From contig JAHBMJ010000390.1 in the NCBI GenBank assembly GCA_018398765.1, forward strand, positions 1-49,111: a stretch of 49,111 nt of DNA. The letters run 5' to 3'. This document shows positions 34,243 through 44,863 of the stretch, in pieces; the stretch's first letter is position 1; each line of letters begins with the position of its first letter. The DNA is from Chromera velia (Eukaryota; Sar; Chromeraceae). The notes below the pieces were generated by a model. The model saw only the letters and a list, made by a program, of their open reading frames with translations. It did not search any database and had not been told where the DNA came from. The position numbers and the translations under genes are program-made.

Positions 34243-37200
34243 TTAACCCCCAGTGAACCTCGATTGCGGGCCTTTATTGCGTATGTCTGAGAACCCTTTG
34301 GCCAGCACGCACACATGTCGGACTCCCTCAGCCTGGAGCCTCCTCGCAACTGCCCTCGCCATGCTCTGGTCTCTTCTGCTCTCTCCCACAAGCATCAGAA
34401 GGTCCCATCCTCCAGAGGAAACTTCAGAGACAGAAGCAACAGAGGAAGATGATGCCGAGGCTGACTGACTCTCTTCCCGAGAGGGACTTCCAAGGGAGGG
34501 TAGCCACGGGGGAGCAGCGGTATGATGATCAAGTGAATCTGCAGATCTCTTGTCTGCCCCCCCTTCTGCCTGACCTTCCTTTCCTTTCAAACCCTGGAGA
34601 CCTGTGCCTGCATTTCCTTTTCGGATCTCCCCCCCTCCTCCCTCGTCTCCCCTCGACCCCTTCGACCTTTGTGACTGGACGTTTCTGGCTCCCGCAGAAG
34701 GATCCACCAGGCTTGCCGGCAGGGAGGAAACGCCATGAGATGAGGCCACCGCACCTCCCGGGTGACTGCCTGCAGGCATTCCAGTCCGAAGGGACGCCGC
34801 GACGGGCCGTCTCCTGTCCCTCCCCCCCGCATCTGCCCCCCCCCTGCCGGCGTTGCCAAGAAGGCCCTGGATCAGAGCAGAGACGGCGGGGCTCTGGGCG
34901 GCCCCTTCGGAGTCCAGAGGGAGGTGAATAGACCTGCGTAGTGTGCGCACAGGTATGGAAATGACATAAATGCGGCTGGAGCAAAAGAACGGATGTGGAT
35001 GCAGACAGGGGTTTGTGGAAGTCGAAGGCGAATCACTTGAACACGCTTGCGCGCAAACACACGCACGCACACACACACGCGCGCGCATACAGCGGCACAA
35101 GCACAGGTAGCCAGCCCAACAGACGTACAAAGAACGAACGATTCATGTGAAGAACAGGACCTAGGGAGAGAAACTGCCGATCGATGCAATGAGCATTCAC
35201 GAACGCGTATCTCTGTATGCATGTGCCTCTGTCCGTTTGTTTATTTGCTCATGTGATATAGTCACACATCATCCCGGCATTGAAATGACCCAAAACTGCC
35301 ACGAAGTTCAAAAAACAACCTGGACGCTCACCCACTCGCTCTGCTGCCATACCACTTCCTCTCCATTTCTCCCGCGGTCTATCACTTTCACCAAGAAAGA
35401 GTCATACAGGACATCAGAAAAACAGAAAACCAGGCAGGCAGTCAGACAGGCACGCACACAGGCAGGCAAGAAGATCGACTGACCCCTGTAGTCTGCAGGC
35501 CTGAAAGCTCAACAGGGGCCGCACGTCAACGACCCACACCCGAGGCACGGCCGCCTCTCCCCCCCTAGGGGTGTTATCTTCGAAGTGGGGACGCGAGTCT
35601 CGGCACTCTCTTTGCAGTGCCGCTCCGTTCGAACGCCCCTGCTCGTCTCCTCCCCCATGCTTCCCCGACACCAAAGACTGCGGCATCCCGACTGCAAATG
35701 AGAGAACGTCCTCTGCCGTGACTGATGCCACCTGACCAGCCGCGTCAAGTTGTTCCTCCTCCTCTTCGATCGACAAACCCTGAAGAGAGTCTGAAGCCCT
35801 CTCTAAGTGTGCACACCAATCGTCTCGCAAGACGCGGTCTAGGGACCCCTCGAGGGGGTCATTTGACTCCGCGGATGTGCCGCCACCCCGGGCAGCAGAA
35901 GTGCCCCCAGTCAACCAACGAGTTCTCGCGTCTCCCATGAGAGGGGCGTCTCCTTCTGTGAATCCCCCGGCAGGTCCCTCGTTGGACCGCTTCTGGTCCC
36001 TCATGCTGGCGAGAGGCCCTCCTTGAGATGCAGCCAGAGTGAAGGACAGGGGCAGGCTTCTGTGCAGACACTGAGCTGCTGCCACAAGGTCTGCGAACCC
36101 ACACGACCTGCCGGGGCCCTTTGACCCCGCAGCCCCCGTGCCGGGGCCCCCAGAGGTGAAAAGAGCGAGGGATGAGAGGAGACGTCGGGCACGTTCTGGA
36201 TTGTCTTCAGCTGTGGAGAATAAATACACACACACAAATACAGAGTGTTTGTTGCAAACAAAAAGCAGGCATACGCAGGGAGTAGTAAGACAGGAAAGTC
36301 ACAGAAAGAAAGCCAAGCCAATCAGAAGAACAGCATGCAAACGCATCAGACCGGCCGATGAAGGAAGATGAATCAACAGGGAAGGCGGGAAGTCAGGGAA
36401 CCAACCGAGCCAAGATGTTGACAACAGAGCCACAGAAACGCCCCCCCTGAGAACCCTTTCGAACAATCCCCTCCCTCCGTTCCCCACCGACCCAGAAGGG
36501 CTGTCCTACAGGAATGGACCACACAGACCCCTAGACACGGGAGAAATGCAGGCGGGTTCTGTATCAGAGAGTCCACCACCGCCTCTGCGTCCCCGTGGAG
36601 CCCCGGAACCTCAGCAAAGAAGGTGACCAACCAGCGGAGGAAATAGGTTTCCGCACGGAGACCTGAAAGCCAAATACACAAGGGAAAATCCAGCCAAAAT
36701 GCATCCACCGCTCGACATGAAGCAACGCCTGCTCTCTCTTTGCGCAGGCACTTCGAAGAGAAGGTAAGAAGAACGAGCAGTGAAGCCTTGCAGTGGGCTC
36801 TTGGCTGTCTGATTTGCTGACTGACGAGCTGACTCATCTTGACAGATTCATACTGCAAGGGCTGCTGACTGACTAATGAATGTCATGGATGAGTGTATTA
36901 ATTGTGAAACAGCAGAACAGCATGCAGACAGACGGACGGACCGATGTCGTCCAAGTGCACTGCCAGAAGAGGGTCGCAGAATCGGAGCAGAGACCCAAAA
37001 GTCTGCACAGACCTCTGGAGGTCCACCCCCAGACCCCCAGGGGACCCCTCATGAACACTCCCTGTAGACCCTAGTGGAGGAGGGGGGGCGAGACTTCGCT
37101 GGAGTATCCGTGCGCACGCGAGAGAGATCACTTCACAGTCGGGGACGTCGAGGGGCGGGGGAAGGAGGCCGGGGCCGAGGGAGGATGTGCCCCTCCCGAG

Positions 37201-40200
37201 GACAGAAAGGAGAAGGGCACAAACGCCCCTCATACCCCTGCAAAAGAAAAAGGAAAGTGCACGTCACTAAATACATTTTTTCGATATCTTTGGAGGGATT
37301 CAGACGCACAATGGACAGAAACTCCAATAGGGGAGTTGACAGTTCCAGCGTCTGCTTTCTCACGCTCTGACCCCTTCTATCACCTTTAAGCTGGTGCTGT
37401 GTCGTGAAAATCCCGCCACTTCTTTTCTTGTGTGAAGCTCCTTACAACCCAGGCTTAGTGCGTCTGCGCTGCAAAAGGCGCAAGAAAAACGAAACGCTTC
37501 GAACAAAAGGGACGTCATGAATGTACCGACTGACGCCACATCCTGAGTTCTTCCCGGTCCTCGACTTGCGGAGGTGGAAGACATCTTCATCGTCTTCGTT
37601 GTGCCCCCGCTGAACATTTCCCCTTCTGCGTGCCCTCCCGCCCCCCCCAGGGGGTCCCCAGACGCCGTCAGAGCCAGCGAGTCCATCACCCGCCTCAACG
37701 CATCCCGACCTTGTTGGTGTCCGAGGACCACATGGTTCTGCACATTTTGTTTTGTCAATGCGTATTTTGGAAGGGGGTCAAAAACCTGGTGAAAAGAGGG
37801 AAAGCAGCCAGCCCAGTCAGATAAGCAAAATCAACAACCAGGGACGATTGGCAGCAGAACGAGTAAATTCAAAAGCAAAAAAGACTTCTTCACTTCCTTC
37901 TCTTCCTGGTGTAGAACGAGAGAATCCGCCACACAGCACTCCACTGTTTCTTTCTCTGACGTACTCACTCCCCGACCAACCCACCAAGAGCCCCAGAGGT
38001 TCGTCTTCCTCCTCATCCCCCTCCCCGTCTCTAGGTTCCAGAGCGTCAAGGTCAATACAGAGACTGCTGGATGGATACCCTCGCACATCTCCATCATGGA
38101 CTTTGTCCCCAGCCTCGCGCTCATGCACCCCTTGTTGTGGACATCTGACGCTTGTCGCCTGACTCACGCCCCGGGGTTTCAAAGCCGTCAGAGCATGCTC
38201 TACCACTGCAGCAAAGTGAGAGGGCCCCCCCCAACTTCCGCACGAGTCTCTCAGCGCCTCCTCCCTCTGCCCTCTCTTCCCCTGACCACCCCCTCCCGCA
38301 CTCACTGCAGCAGTTGGAGGTGCAGGCAGGGCAGCTCCCAAGACAATAGGCCACAGCTGCAAGAAGCAGACAAGGGCAGAACAACAGCACTCGAGTGAAT
38401 GCCGGAGGGAAAAGGGTGGAAGTGATTTTGGTGAAGGAAATGAGTTCGTCCGGGAGTTCGTACGGATATGGGCTACAGCGCCCTTTACCCACAAACTTCT
38501 TGCCTGAGGAGAAGCAGAGTGAAGAATTGGCAAGCGAAAAACCGTCTGTCTGTGTGGCTTCTTTCTTCCTGATGAAGCATGCCCCTGAGTGGTGTACTAC
38601 ATGGTCTACTAGAGTTTCTCTTCTCACCTCTCGGCGCAGGAGAGGCGGAATATCGATGGAGGCCTCCCGGATCAGTGCCGCCCTCTGCCTGGGCAGCTCT
38701 CGAAGAAGCTGTCGGAATCGGGAAACGCGTCCCCACTGATACAGAAAGTGACTTGGCCTGGATGAGGCACGTGCCGGGCGGATCTGCAGCAGTTGCAGTT
38801 GCGGGAGAAATGATTGAAAAGAAAAAAGGGTCAGACCTAGGGAAGAAGACCGAGGAAAAAGAGGGGAGAAAGAGGAGATCGTCAAATCCAGTCAACACAA
38901 TCCTCATCATGCGTGAAGGGGTACAAACGTAAGTCAGAGTTTCTCCTTACCTCATCCACGTCTCCTCCCATCGCAGCAACGACCTTCGAAGCGTCCTGAC
39001 AGAGCTGCAGGAGGTCTCCCACCGGCTCTCCGTGTATCCTCAGTTCTCTCTCCACCCACAAAAGCTGGGGAATGGAGGACGAGGGCCCGCTGTCTGTGCT
39101 GGAGTGAGAGCACGAGAGCCGAGCCACACGTCCAAATCCGAGAAGATTCTCCCCCTCCCCTTCCGCCTGCCCCTTGCCTCTACCTCTTCGGGGACTCACT
39201 ACTGTCTCTCCCTTCCTCAGCCTCTCGCCTAGAGGCAGTCGGAAAAGGGGGGGGGGAGGGCGCATCACACCTGCAGGCAGACAGGCAGACAGTGAGACAC
39301 AGACGGGGTCCAGAGCTATCGATAAGAAGATCAGCGAATCCAGACAACACTTGACGAAACCAAAAGTCTTTCATTGACCGTTATTCCATTTCTACGGCTC
39401 CAGCAAGTCGGCTCTTGCAATCTGTGGAGTTCTGAAGCTGATGGCAACTGATATTTTGGGCATTCATTTATCATCCTTCTTCCTCTTCTCTGATCGGTCT
39501 TCATCGAAAGCACCGGACAGAGAAAGCGCAACAAAATGGGCAATGAAATTCAAACCTGCCGAAGAAAGTCAGCAGCAGAAAAAAGAGCTGTCCGATGAGC
39601 CGAGGACTGAAATTCACGAATAAACGAGTGATCGAACAATGGACAAAGTGAGCCACCAATTCATCCTGTTCAGTTCAAGAGATTCAAACAGATACCAATA
39701 CCCACAAGGCCCCCCCCTTTCCGCCATCCAACCTGCTTCTTTGAGCACAGCGAGAACGTCTCCTCCACTAGCATTCCACCAGAAAAAAATTTCATCCACA
39801 GAGACGCCAAGGGACGCAAACGCGTCCAGGATCTCGTCGTTCAGCCGTCTCCTCTCTCCACCCAGTCCATCATCTTTCTCCCCTCCTCCCACTGCCTCTT
39901 GCTCGTCTCTTTCGAGCAGGACAAGAGACAGCAAGGCAGAGGCAGGAGGACGCTCTGTCGAGTCTACAGTTAGACAGACAGAAAGGAGTCGCAGCAATTG
40001 AACGAGGGGAGAAGTAGAGGAGGAAGACGGACTTGAGGCATGGGGGACTGTGGAGAGGGGGAGGCCTAGAGGTCGTGCAGCATGGAGGGATGCAAACGGG
40101 GAAGGGTGGAAAGCCTCACACAGATTCCGGACGAACGGGAGCCCGCAGAGCCAGGCAGCGAGGGAGCATTCTAACGGGGTGGCACGGACAGCCCCCACAT

Positions 40201-41752
40201 TCCTTTCTCTCTTTGTTTGTTGCTCTTGCCCCCCTTCCCCTGCTTCAAGCGTCTCTGCTGCGACACTGCCCTCTCTGCAGTTGTTGTGTCTTTCGACGCT
40301 CTCTCTGGAAAAGAGAGAAGACGCAAGAACACAGGTCCATCTATGGTGCCTCCACTCTGCAGCTTGGCTCGGAAGGCTGGGTTGAACCGTCAACAGAGCT
40401 CCTCCCCCTTCCTCTTCCCCATCTCCCTCATCTTCGTCTGATGCGTATCCGTCGTCCCGTTGGAAACCTCCGTTGAAATGCACATGATCAGGGGTCGTTA
40501 TCCCGTCCTCAAATCTGTCAGCAGAATTGTGACCACCCCTGAAGCCACCACGTAAAGCAGTATCAGCCCAGGCGTCTCTAAAGAAAAGTTTGGGGGCCCG
40601 AGGCTCTTCAGGCAGGCCCACAGCTGATACGAACTCCAGAGGGACAGATGGGAGACGGCTGGAGACGGAGGTCGAGGCAGTGGACGCACTACGGGACATG
40701 AATGTCTCACCCCACCTCGAATGTGAATCTGCTGCCTCAAGATCGACCAGGGGAACAAGGGAGGACGCACAGTCTGATGCAGAGACGGAGCATGCGTGCG
40801 TTTGGACTGCCTCCTCTGAAGTGAGAAAGGAGGGAAGTGAGGGGACGGAGGTATCAAGGGCCGACTGCACTATCCCCGTCTCTTTCTCGCTGTCTGCATT
40901 GACGGTGCGCGCACTCTCTTCCCACAGCAAATTTACTCTCCGAAGAACGGAGACGAACGCGGCCTCCGTCACATTCCTTTCGAATCGATCACGCACCGCC
41001 GATTTGGCCGTCTGTGCCTGTCTTGGGTCACGCTGGCTGCCCTCCCCCCTTTCTATCCTTCCTGCTGTCTGTAGAATCAGAGCTTTCCCTGGCCTCCAAG
41101 CTCCTTGAAGCATCTCTAGAATCACCACACCCAAAGCCCACGTATCCTGCCGTGCCCCGGAAAGCAAATTTTGCGCAACCCATTGCGGCTCTCTGAACGT
41201 CTTTTGTCTGAAACGCAGAAAGGGAGCTTCTTCAGGCGCGCTAAAACGCACGTCTCTTGGAAGCGCTCCAAACCGCAGGAGCGTCCCGTGACGGGTAAGG
41301 AACGGGAGCCCATAGTGAGACAGCTTCACTTTGCCGTCTCCATCAATGAGAACGTTACCAGTCCTCAGGTCACCGTGAGCAATGCCCAGGCTGTGCAGAT
41401 ACGAAAGACCTTGTAAAATTTCAGAGACGATTCGGCTCGTCTCGGTGGCCGAAAGCTTTGACTGTGCCAGAACATCCTTCAAACTCAAACTCCAATGCTC
41501 AGTGACTAGGTAGACGGTGCGACCAGTCCCCCTTACGACCTCTGTGTATGAACATAGACGGGGGTGTTCAATCGTTTTCAATCGGTTGAATCTATGAATG
41601 AGTTCTCTAAGGGGCGTCTCCACCCTCTGATGACTTGGACCTGCCCCTTCGTCAACGGAACCCGCAGTCGACCAATGGTCCCAAGTTGCCGTCTCCAGTG
41701 CCTGGAAGCCGAGGCAGAAGCTGCTCTTCATGCTTGCTCTTGGGCATTCCAT
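34243..41752 (-). CDS. TBCK: TBCK homologue: pseudokinase, TBC and rhodanese-like protein
   Basis: In animals TBCK acts in endosomal trafficking and TOR signalling. Nine minus-strand exons: 41752-39706, 39270-38951, 38735-38628, 38356-37985, 37785-37535, 37237-36942, 36662-36492, 36210-35484, 34933-34243. All phases agree, giving 1660 residues; the human protein has about 890. Residues 50-150 match the TBCK kinase region (I-E-H-P-R-L-C-S-Y; H-G-D at 126-128 for HRD; S-H-Y-G at 145-148 for DFG), with no glycine loop: a pseudokinase. A long acidic insert interrupts it. The TBC part keeps R-E-A-S-I-D-I-P-P-L, F-C-D-P-L-L-A-V-H-L-D-D-I-G and Y-F-L-R-W-L-V-T-F-F. The region that should hold Y-W-Q-G reads Q-D-V-A-G-M-R-G. 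The C-terminus (V-V-D-V-R-P...L-Q-G-S-I-H-L-P-L; L-V-G-E-S-R-R) is rhodanese-like without the active cysteine. GTG at 41764 is not a credible start. The exon 5/6 boundary is the least certain. Confidence 0.85.
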
Positions 41753-41916
41753 TTGCCTCGACACCCCTCTCCAACGCCTCTGCTAATCACACTCCAAACG
41801 ATTTTTGTGTGTGCTGCTTTGTGTCGCTTCAGCACGAGCAGACAGTGTCTGAAACTCAGAGTCGGAATTAACTGTCGATCGTTCGAGTTCGATCTGCATT
41901 CGACCTGCAATGATCT

Positions 41917-41984
41917 GCATGCCTTTGCATGCGGGGACGTCGACATTTTCGTTGACCTGCATGCATGCCGTCTCCGGAGCATGC
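41917..41984. promoter_or_regulatory. GCATGC cluster in the TBCK/WDR83 divergent promoter
   Basis: Five GCATGC hexamers (41917, 41927, 41959, 41963, 41979) fall within 68 bases, 165-232 upstream of the TBCK ATG and 536-603 upstream of the WDR83 ATG. The surrounding 767-bp divergent region has no supported gene. The motif is the same as in the other two divergent regions of this window. Confidence 0.5.
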
Positions 41985-42519
41985 ATGAAGTTGAAAATTT
42001 GCTCTGCAAGAGCCGCTAGATTGCGGGAGTGACACAGCCCCGTATAGACTGAGCAGACAGCTGTGACGAAAGTTGGAAGCTGTCTTCTGGGTCAGCCCTC
42101 TCGGTACATAAGTCTACAGATCGTAGCAGATAGGCCTCTTGAGTTTTGACACGGCCGTCTCCCCGTCTCCGAAGCATCAGTCTGTCAGTCGTCAGTCTGT
42201 GTGACTGGGTCTGCCATCCTTAGCCCCTTGGTCAGAGATTGCGCTCCACATCAGTTCCAGCTCAGGCAACTCAGGTTTCAATTTGTGTGACTTCACGTGG
42301 GGCACTTTCAGGTTGTTCGTCCCAGTGAGATCGAAATTTGTTACTAAACTCACAAGCACGCGTGTGCTTGATTCCCTCTCTTAATTCTTTACTTGCTCCA
42401 AGGTGCACGCCACCTGGTGCCTGTACGGATAAAGACTCTCTTTTCGACTCCAACCTAGAGAGGTGCTTTCTTGTGAAGCACCGAAGTTGACGGTCGGAGT
42501 CTGTGTGGCCCTTTTCGCG

Positions 42520-43915
42520 ATGTCCTTTTCTCTGTCTCCAGAGAACCTGCTGTTCACTTTGGAGGGCCACAGAGCAGCGGTTCAGAATGTGAAATTCAAT
42601 CTGAACTCGAAGTACTGCATGAGCTGCTCGGCAGACAAGGCTGTCCGTCTGTGGAATCCCCACAGGGGTGTGTGCATCAGGGAATATGCAGGGCCTCACA
42701 ACCATGAGGTGAACGATGTGAGCATCACCGGGGACAACTCCAGGTTTGTGTCTGTCGGGGGAGACCGTCTCGCCTTCCTCTGGGACGTCTCCACAGGGCA
42801 GGTCATACGGAAATTCATGGGGCACAATGGTGAGTGTGTCGCTCGTTCACCCAAAATGTTCAGTCAGACAAAAAAGCTTGCTTTTCTGTTCGGAAAATTT
42901 ATCACAAGCTCAGATTGTCTGTCAGCCAATCAGTGACGCAAGTCAGGACCACCCACCCGTGGGAAAGTCGCGGACAGGCTGCGACACGATTCGTACAATG
43001 TGGCACTTCCTTTTCTGTTTGCCCCCATTATTTTCGACGCTTCTTTTCTTTTCATTCGGCTCCCTCGCCCTGCTGCCTTTTCTTCCTTCATTCGTTCTCT
43101 TCCCTCATCCATCGCCGGTGCTCCCTCCTAGGTCGCATCAACTTTTGCGAATTTGCCCACACGGGGGACGTGTTTGTGACTGGATCCTACGACAAAACAG
43201 TGAGGTTCTGGGACATGAGGGCGAGGAACCGCAACGCGATCCAGACGATCGACGACGAATTTCGGGATTCCGTCACATGGTCAGCCAGTCAGCCAGTCGA
43301 CTACTCAAGCATGCAGTCAGGCACTCATCTTAATCGTCAGTCAATCATTCTGTCAGTGCTCTGGTCCATCGGCCCATCAAGGCATCCATCCAAGCTGGGG
43401 CCCGGCCGAGAAAAAGAACGGGCCTGTCAGAAGAGTGGGGGGGGACGCAGTCAACATGCAGAGACGGAGGAAGGCAGTGAGCAGGCAGAGAGGCGTGCAG
43501 TCAAAGAGTTTAAGAGAACTAAAGAGGGAACGCAGGTCAGCATGCAGAGATGGCACGAAGGGCAGGCAGTCGCAAAGGCAAGAGAGACGGTCTACAGATA
43601 CAGAGGCTGGCAGGAAGCAGGCAGGCAGGCCGGTACAGCGAGGAAGACAGAAAGGCGGGGATCCAGGGAAGCGAGACTCTTGTACAACTGCTGTCATTGA
43701 TGTCATATGTAAAGACCCCCCCCAAGACCCAAAACGGTGTATGTGTCCTTTTCCTAGATGCGCAGGTCGGTGTTAGGTGTTTGCGGGCGTGCGTGTGTGT
43801 GTGAACATATGTGAGTGTTGCGCGTATGCGCCCGCGCGCACGAGCGTGTGTGTGTCAGGGAAAGAGAGTATCTTGTGTGTGTGTCTGTGTGTGTGTCTGT
43901 GTGTGTGTGTGTGTG

Positions 43916-43950
<35 letters not shown>

Positions 43951-44863
43951 GTGGGTGCAGCTGCGTGCTAACGAAAGAGGACGTCATTTGCGGATCCCTT
44001 GATGGTTCTGTCCGGAGTTTTGATCTCCGCATGGGACGCGTGTCGGTCGACCAGATAGACAGAGGGCACGTGACTGGGCTGTCAATAAGTCGGGATGAGC
44101 GGTGCCTTCTGGCTTTCCTCACGGGGAGGGGAGGTGCGGTGTGTTTGATAGAGAGGGGGGCAGGGGACGTGTTGCAGACCTACACAGGACACCAGAACGA
44201 GAGCTACCGGCTGCAGGGGTCCTTCGATTCGTCGGACTCCTTCGTTGTTTCTGGTACGTCGGTCAGCAGAATTAAATGGCGGGAAAATTCAGGCGATTAA
44301 ATTCCATCCTCCAAGACAGGATTTCCCCCTTTCCCTTTGCACCGTTGCACTCTCCTGATTTCCCTTTTTTCATCTGCCCCAAGCGAACAGAAATCTACAG
44401 CAAAGGCGTACCCTCGTCGTTGAGCAATTCAGGCAGACTCTCCCATTTCTGACTTTGAACAAAATAGACGGATCATCAAGTGTACGATGAATCCACCAAC
44501 TGTCCCAATTGGTCACACAGTACACAGTCTGCTTACAATGAGCTGGGCAGACGGATTCCTGCAGATGCGTGGACGGCTGCATGCAGTTCCTTCCGGTGGA
44601 ATCCTTCCTTTCCTCCTTCCTTCCTTCCTCTCTTCCCTCCTGCAGGTTCCGAGGACGGTCGGATCTGTGTTTGGAAAGTCGAGGACTCCTCGCCTCAGAC
44701 AAGTTTCAGGGCCCACCAAGGGACAGTCTTCTGTGTCAGGTTCCCTCCCGACATAGACGAGCATATTATGGTGTCTGCAGGGTCAGACAAGCTTTTGCGT
44801 GTGTGGGCAACACGACGAGAGGATATTGCGACTGTGCAACTGCCACCTGGACACGGTAACTGA
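42520..44863 (+). CDS. WDR83: WDR83/MORG1 homologue, WD40-repeat scaffold
   Basis: Four exons, 42520-42829, 43132-43279, 43961-44253 and 44646-44863, join in frame to 322 residues; the human protein has 315. The repeat series follows WDR83 closely: L-E-G-H-R-A-A-V; S-A-D-K-A-V-R-L-W-N-P-H-R-G; G-G-D-R-L-A-F-L-W-D-V-S-T-G-Q-V-I-R-K-F; G-S-Y-D-K-T-V-R-F-W-D; G-S-L-D-G-S-V-R-S-F-D-L-R-M-G; T-G-H-Q-N-E-S-Y-R-L; S-E-D-G-R-I-C-V-W; and a last blade ending near S-D-K-L-L-R-V-W. In animals WDR83 scaffolds ERK-pathway proteins and is found in the spliceosome; which role applies here is unknown. ATG at 42520 is the first in frame; an upstream GTG frame is not used. It is divergent from TBCK. Introns 1 and 3 split glycine codons; intron 2 contains microsatellites up to its acceptor. 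Confidence 0.93.
43868..43951. repeat. (TG)n and (TCTG)n tract directly before an acceptor
   Basis: TG dinucleotides mixed with TCTG tetramers end in an uninterrupted (TCTG)n run at about 43918-43950, immediately followed by GTGGGTGCAG, the 3' end of WDR83 intron 2. The repeat therefore occupies the place of the polypyrimidine tract. Confidence 0.9.

Noticed and set aside
34449..34931. 160-codon plus-strand frame opposite the TBCK 3' exon
   Set aside because: Pro/Arg/Ser-rich shadow of the conserved minus-strand rhodanese-coding exon.
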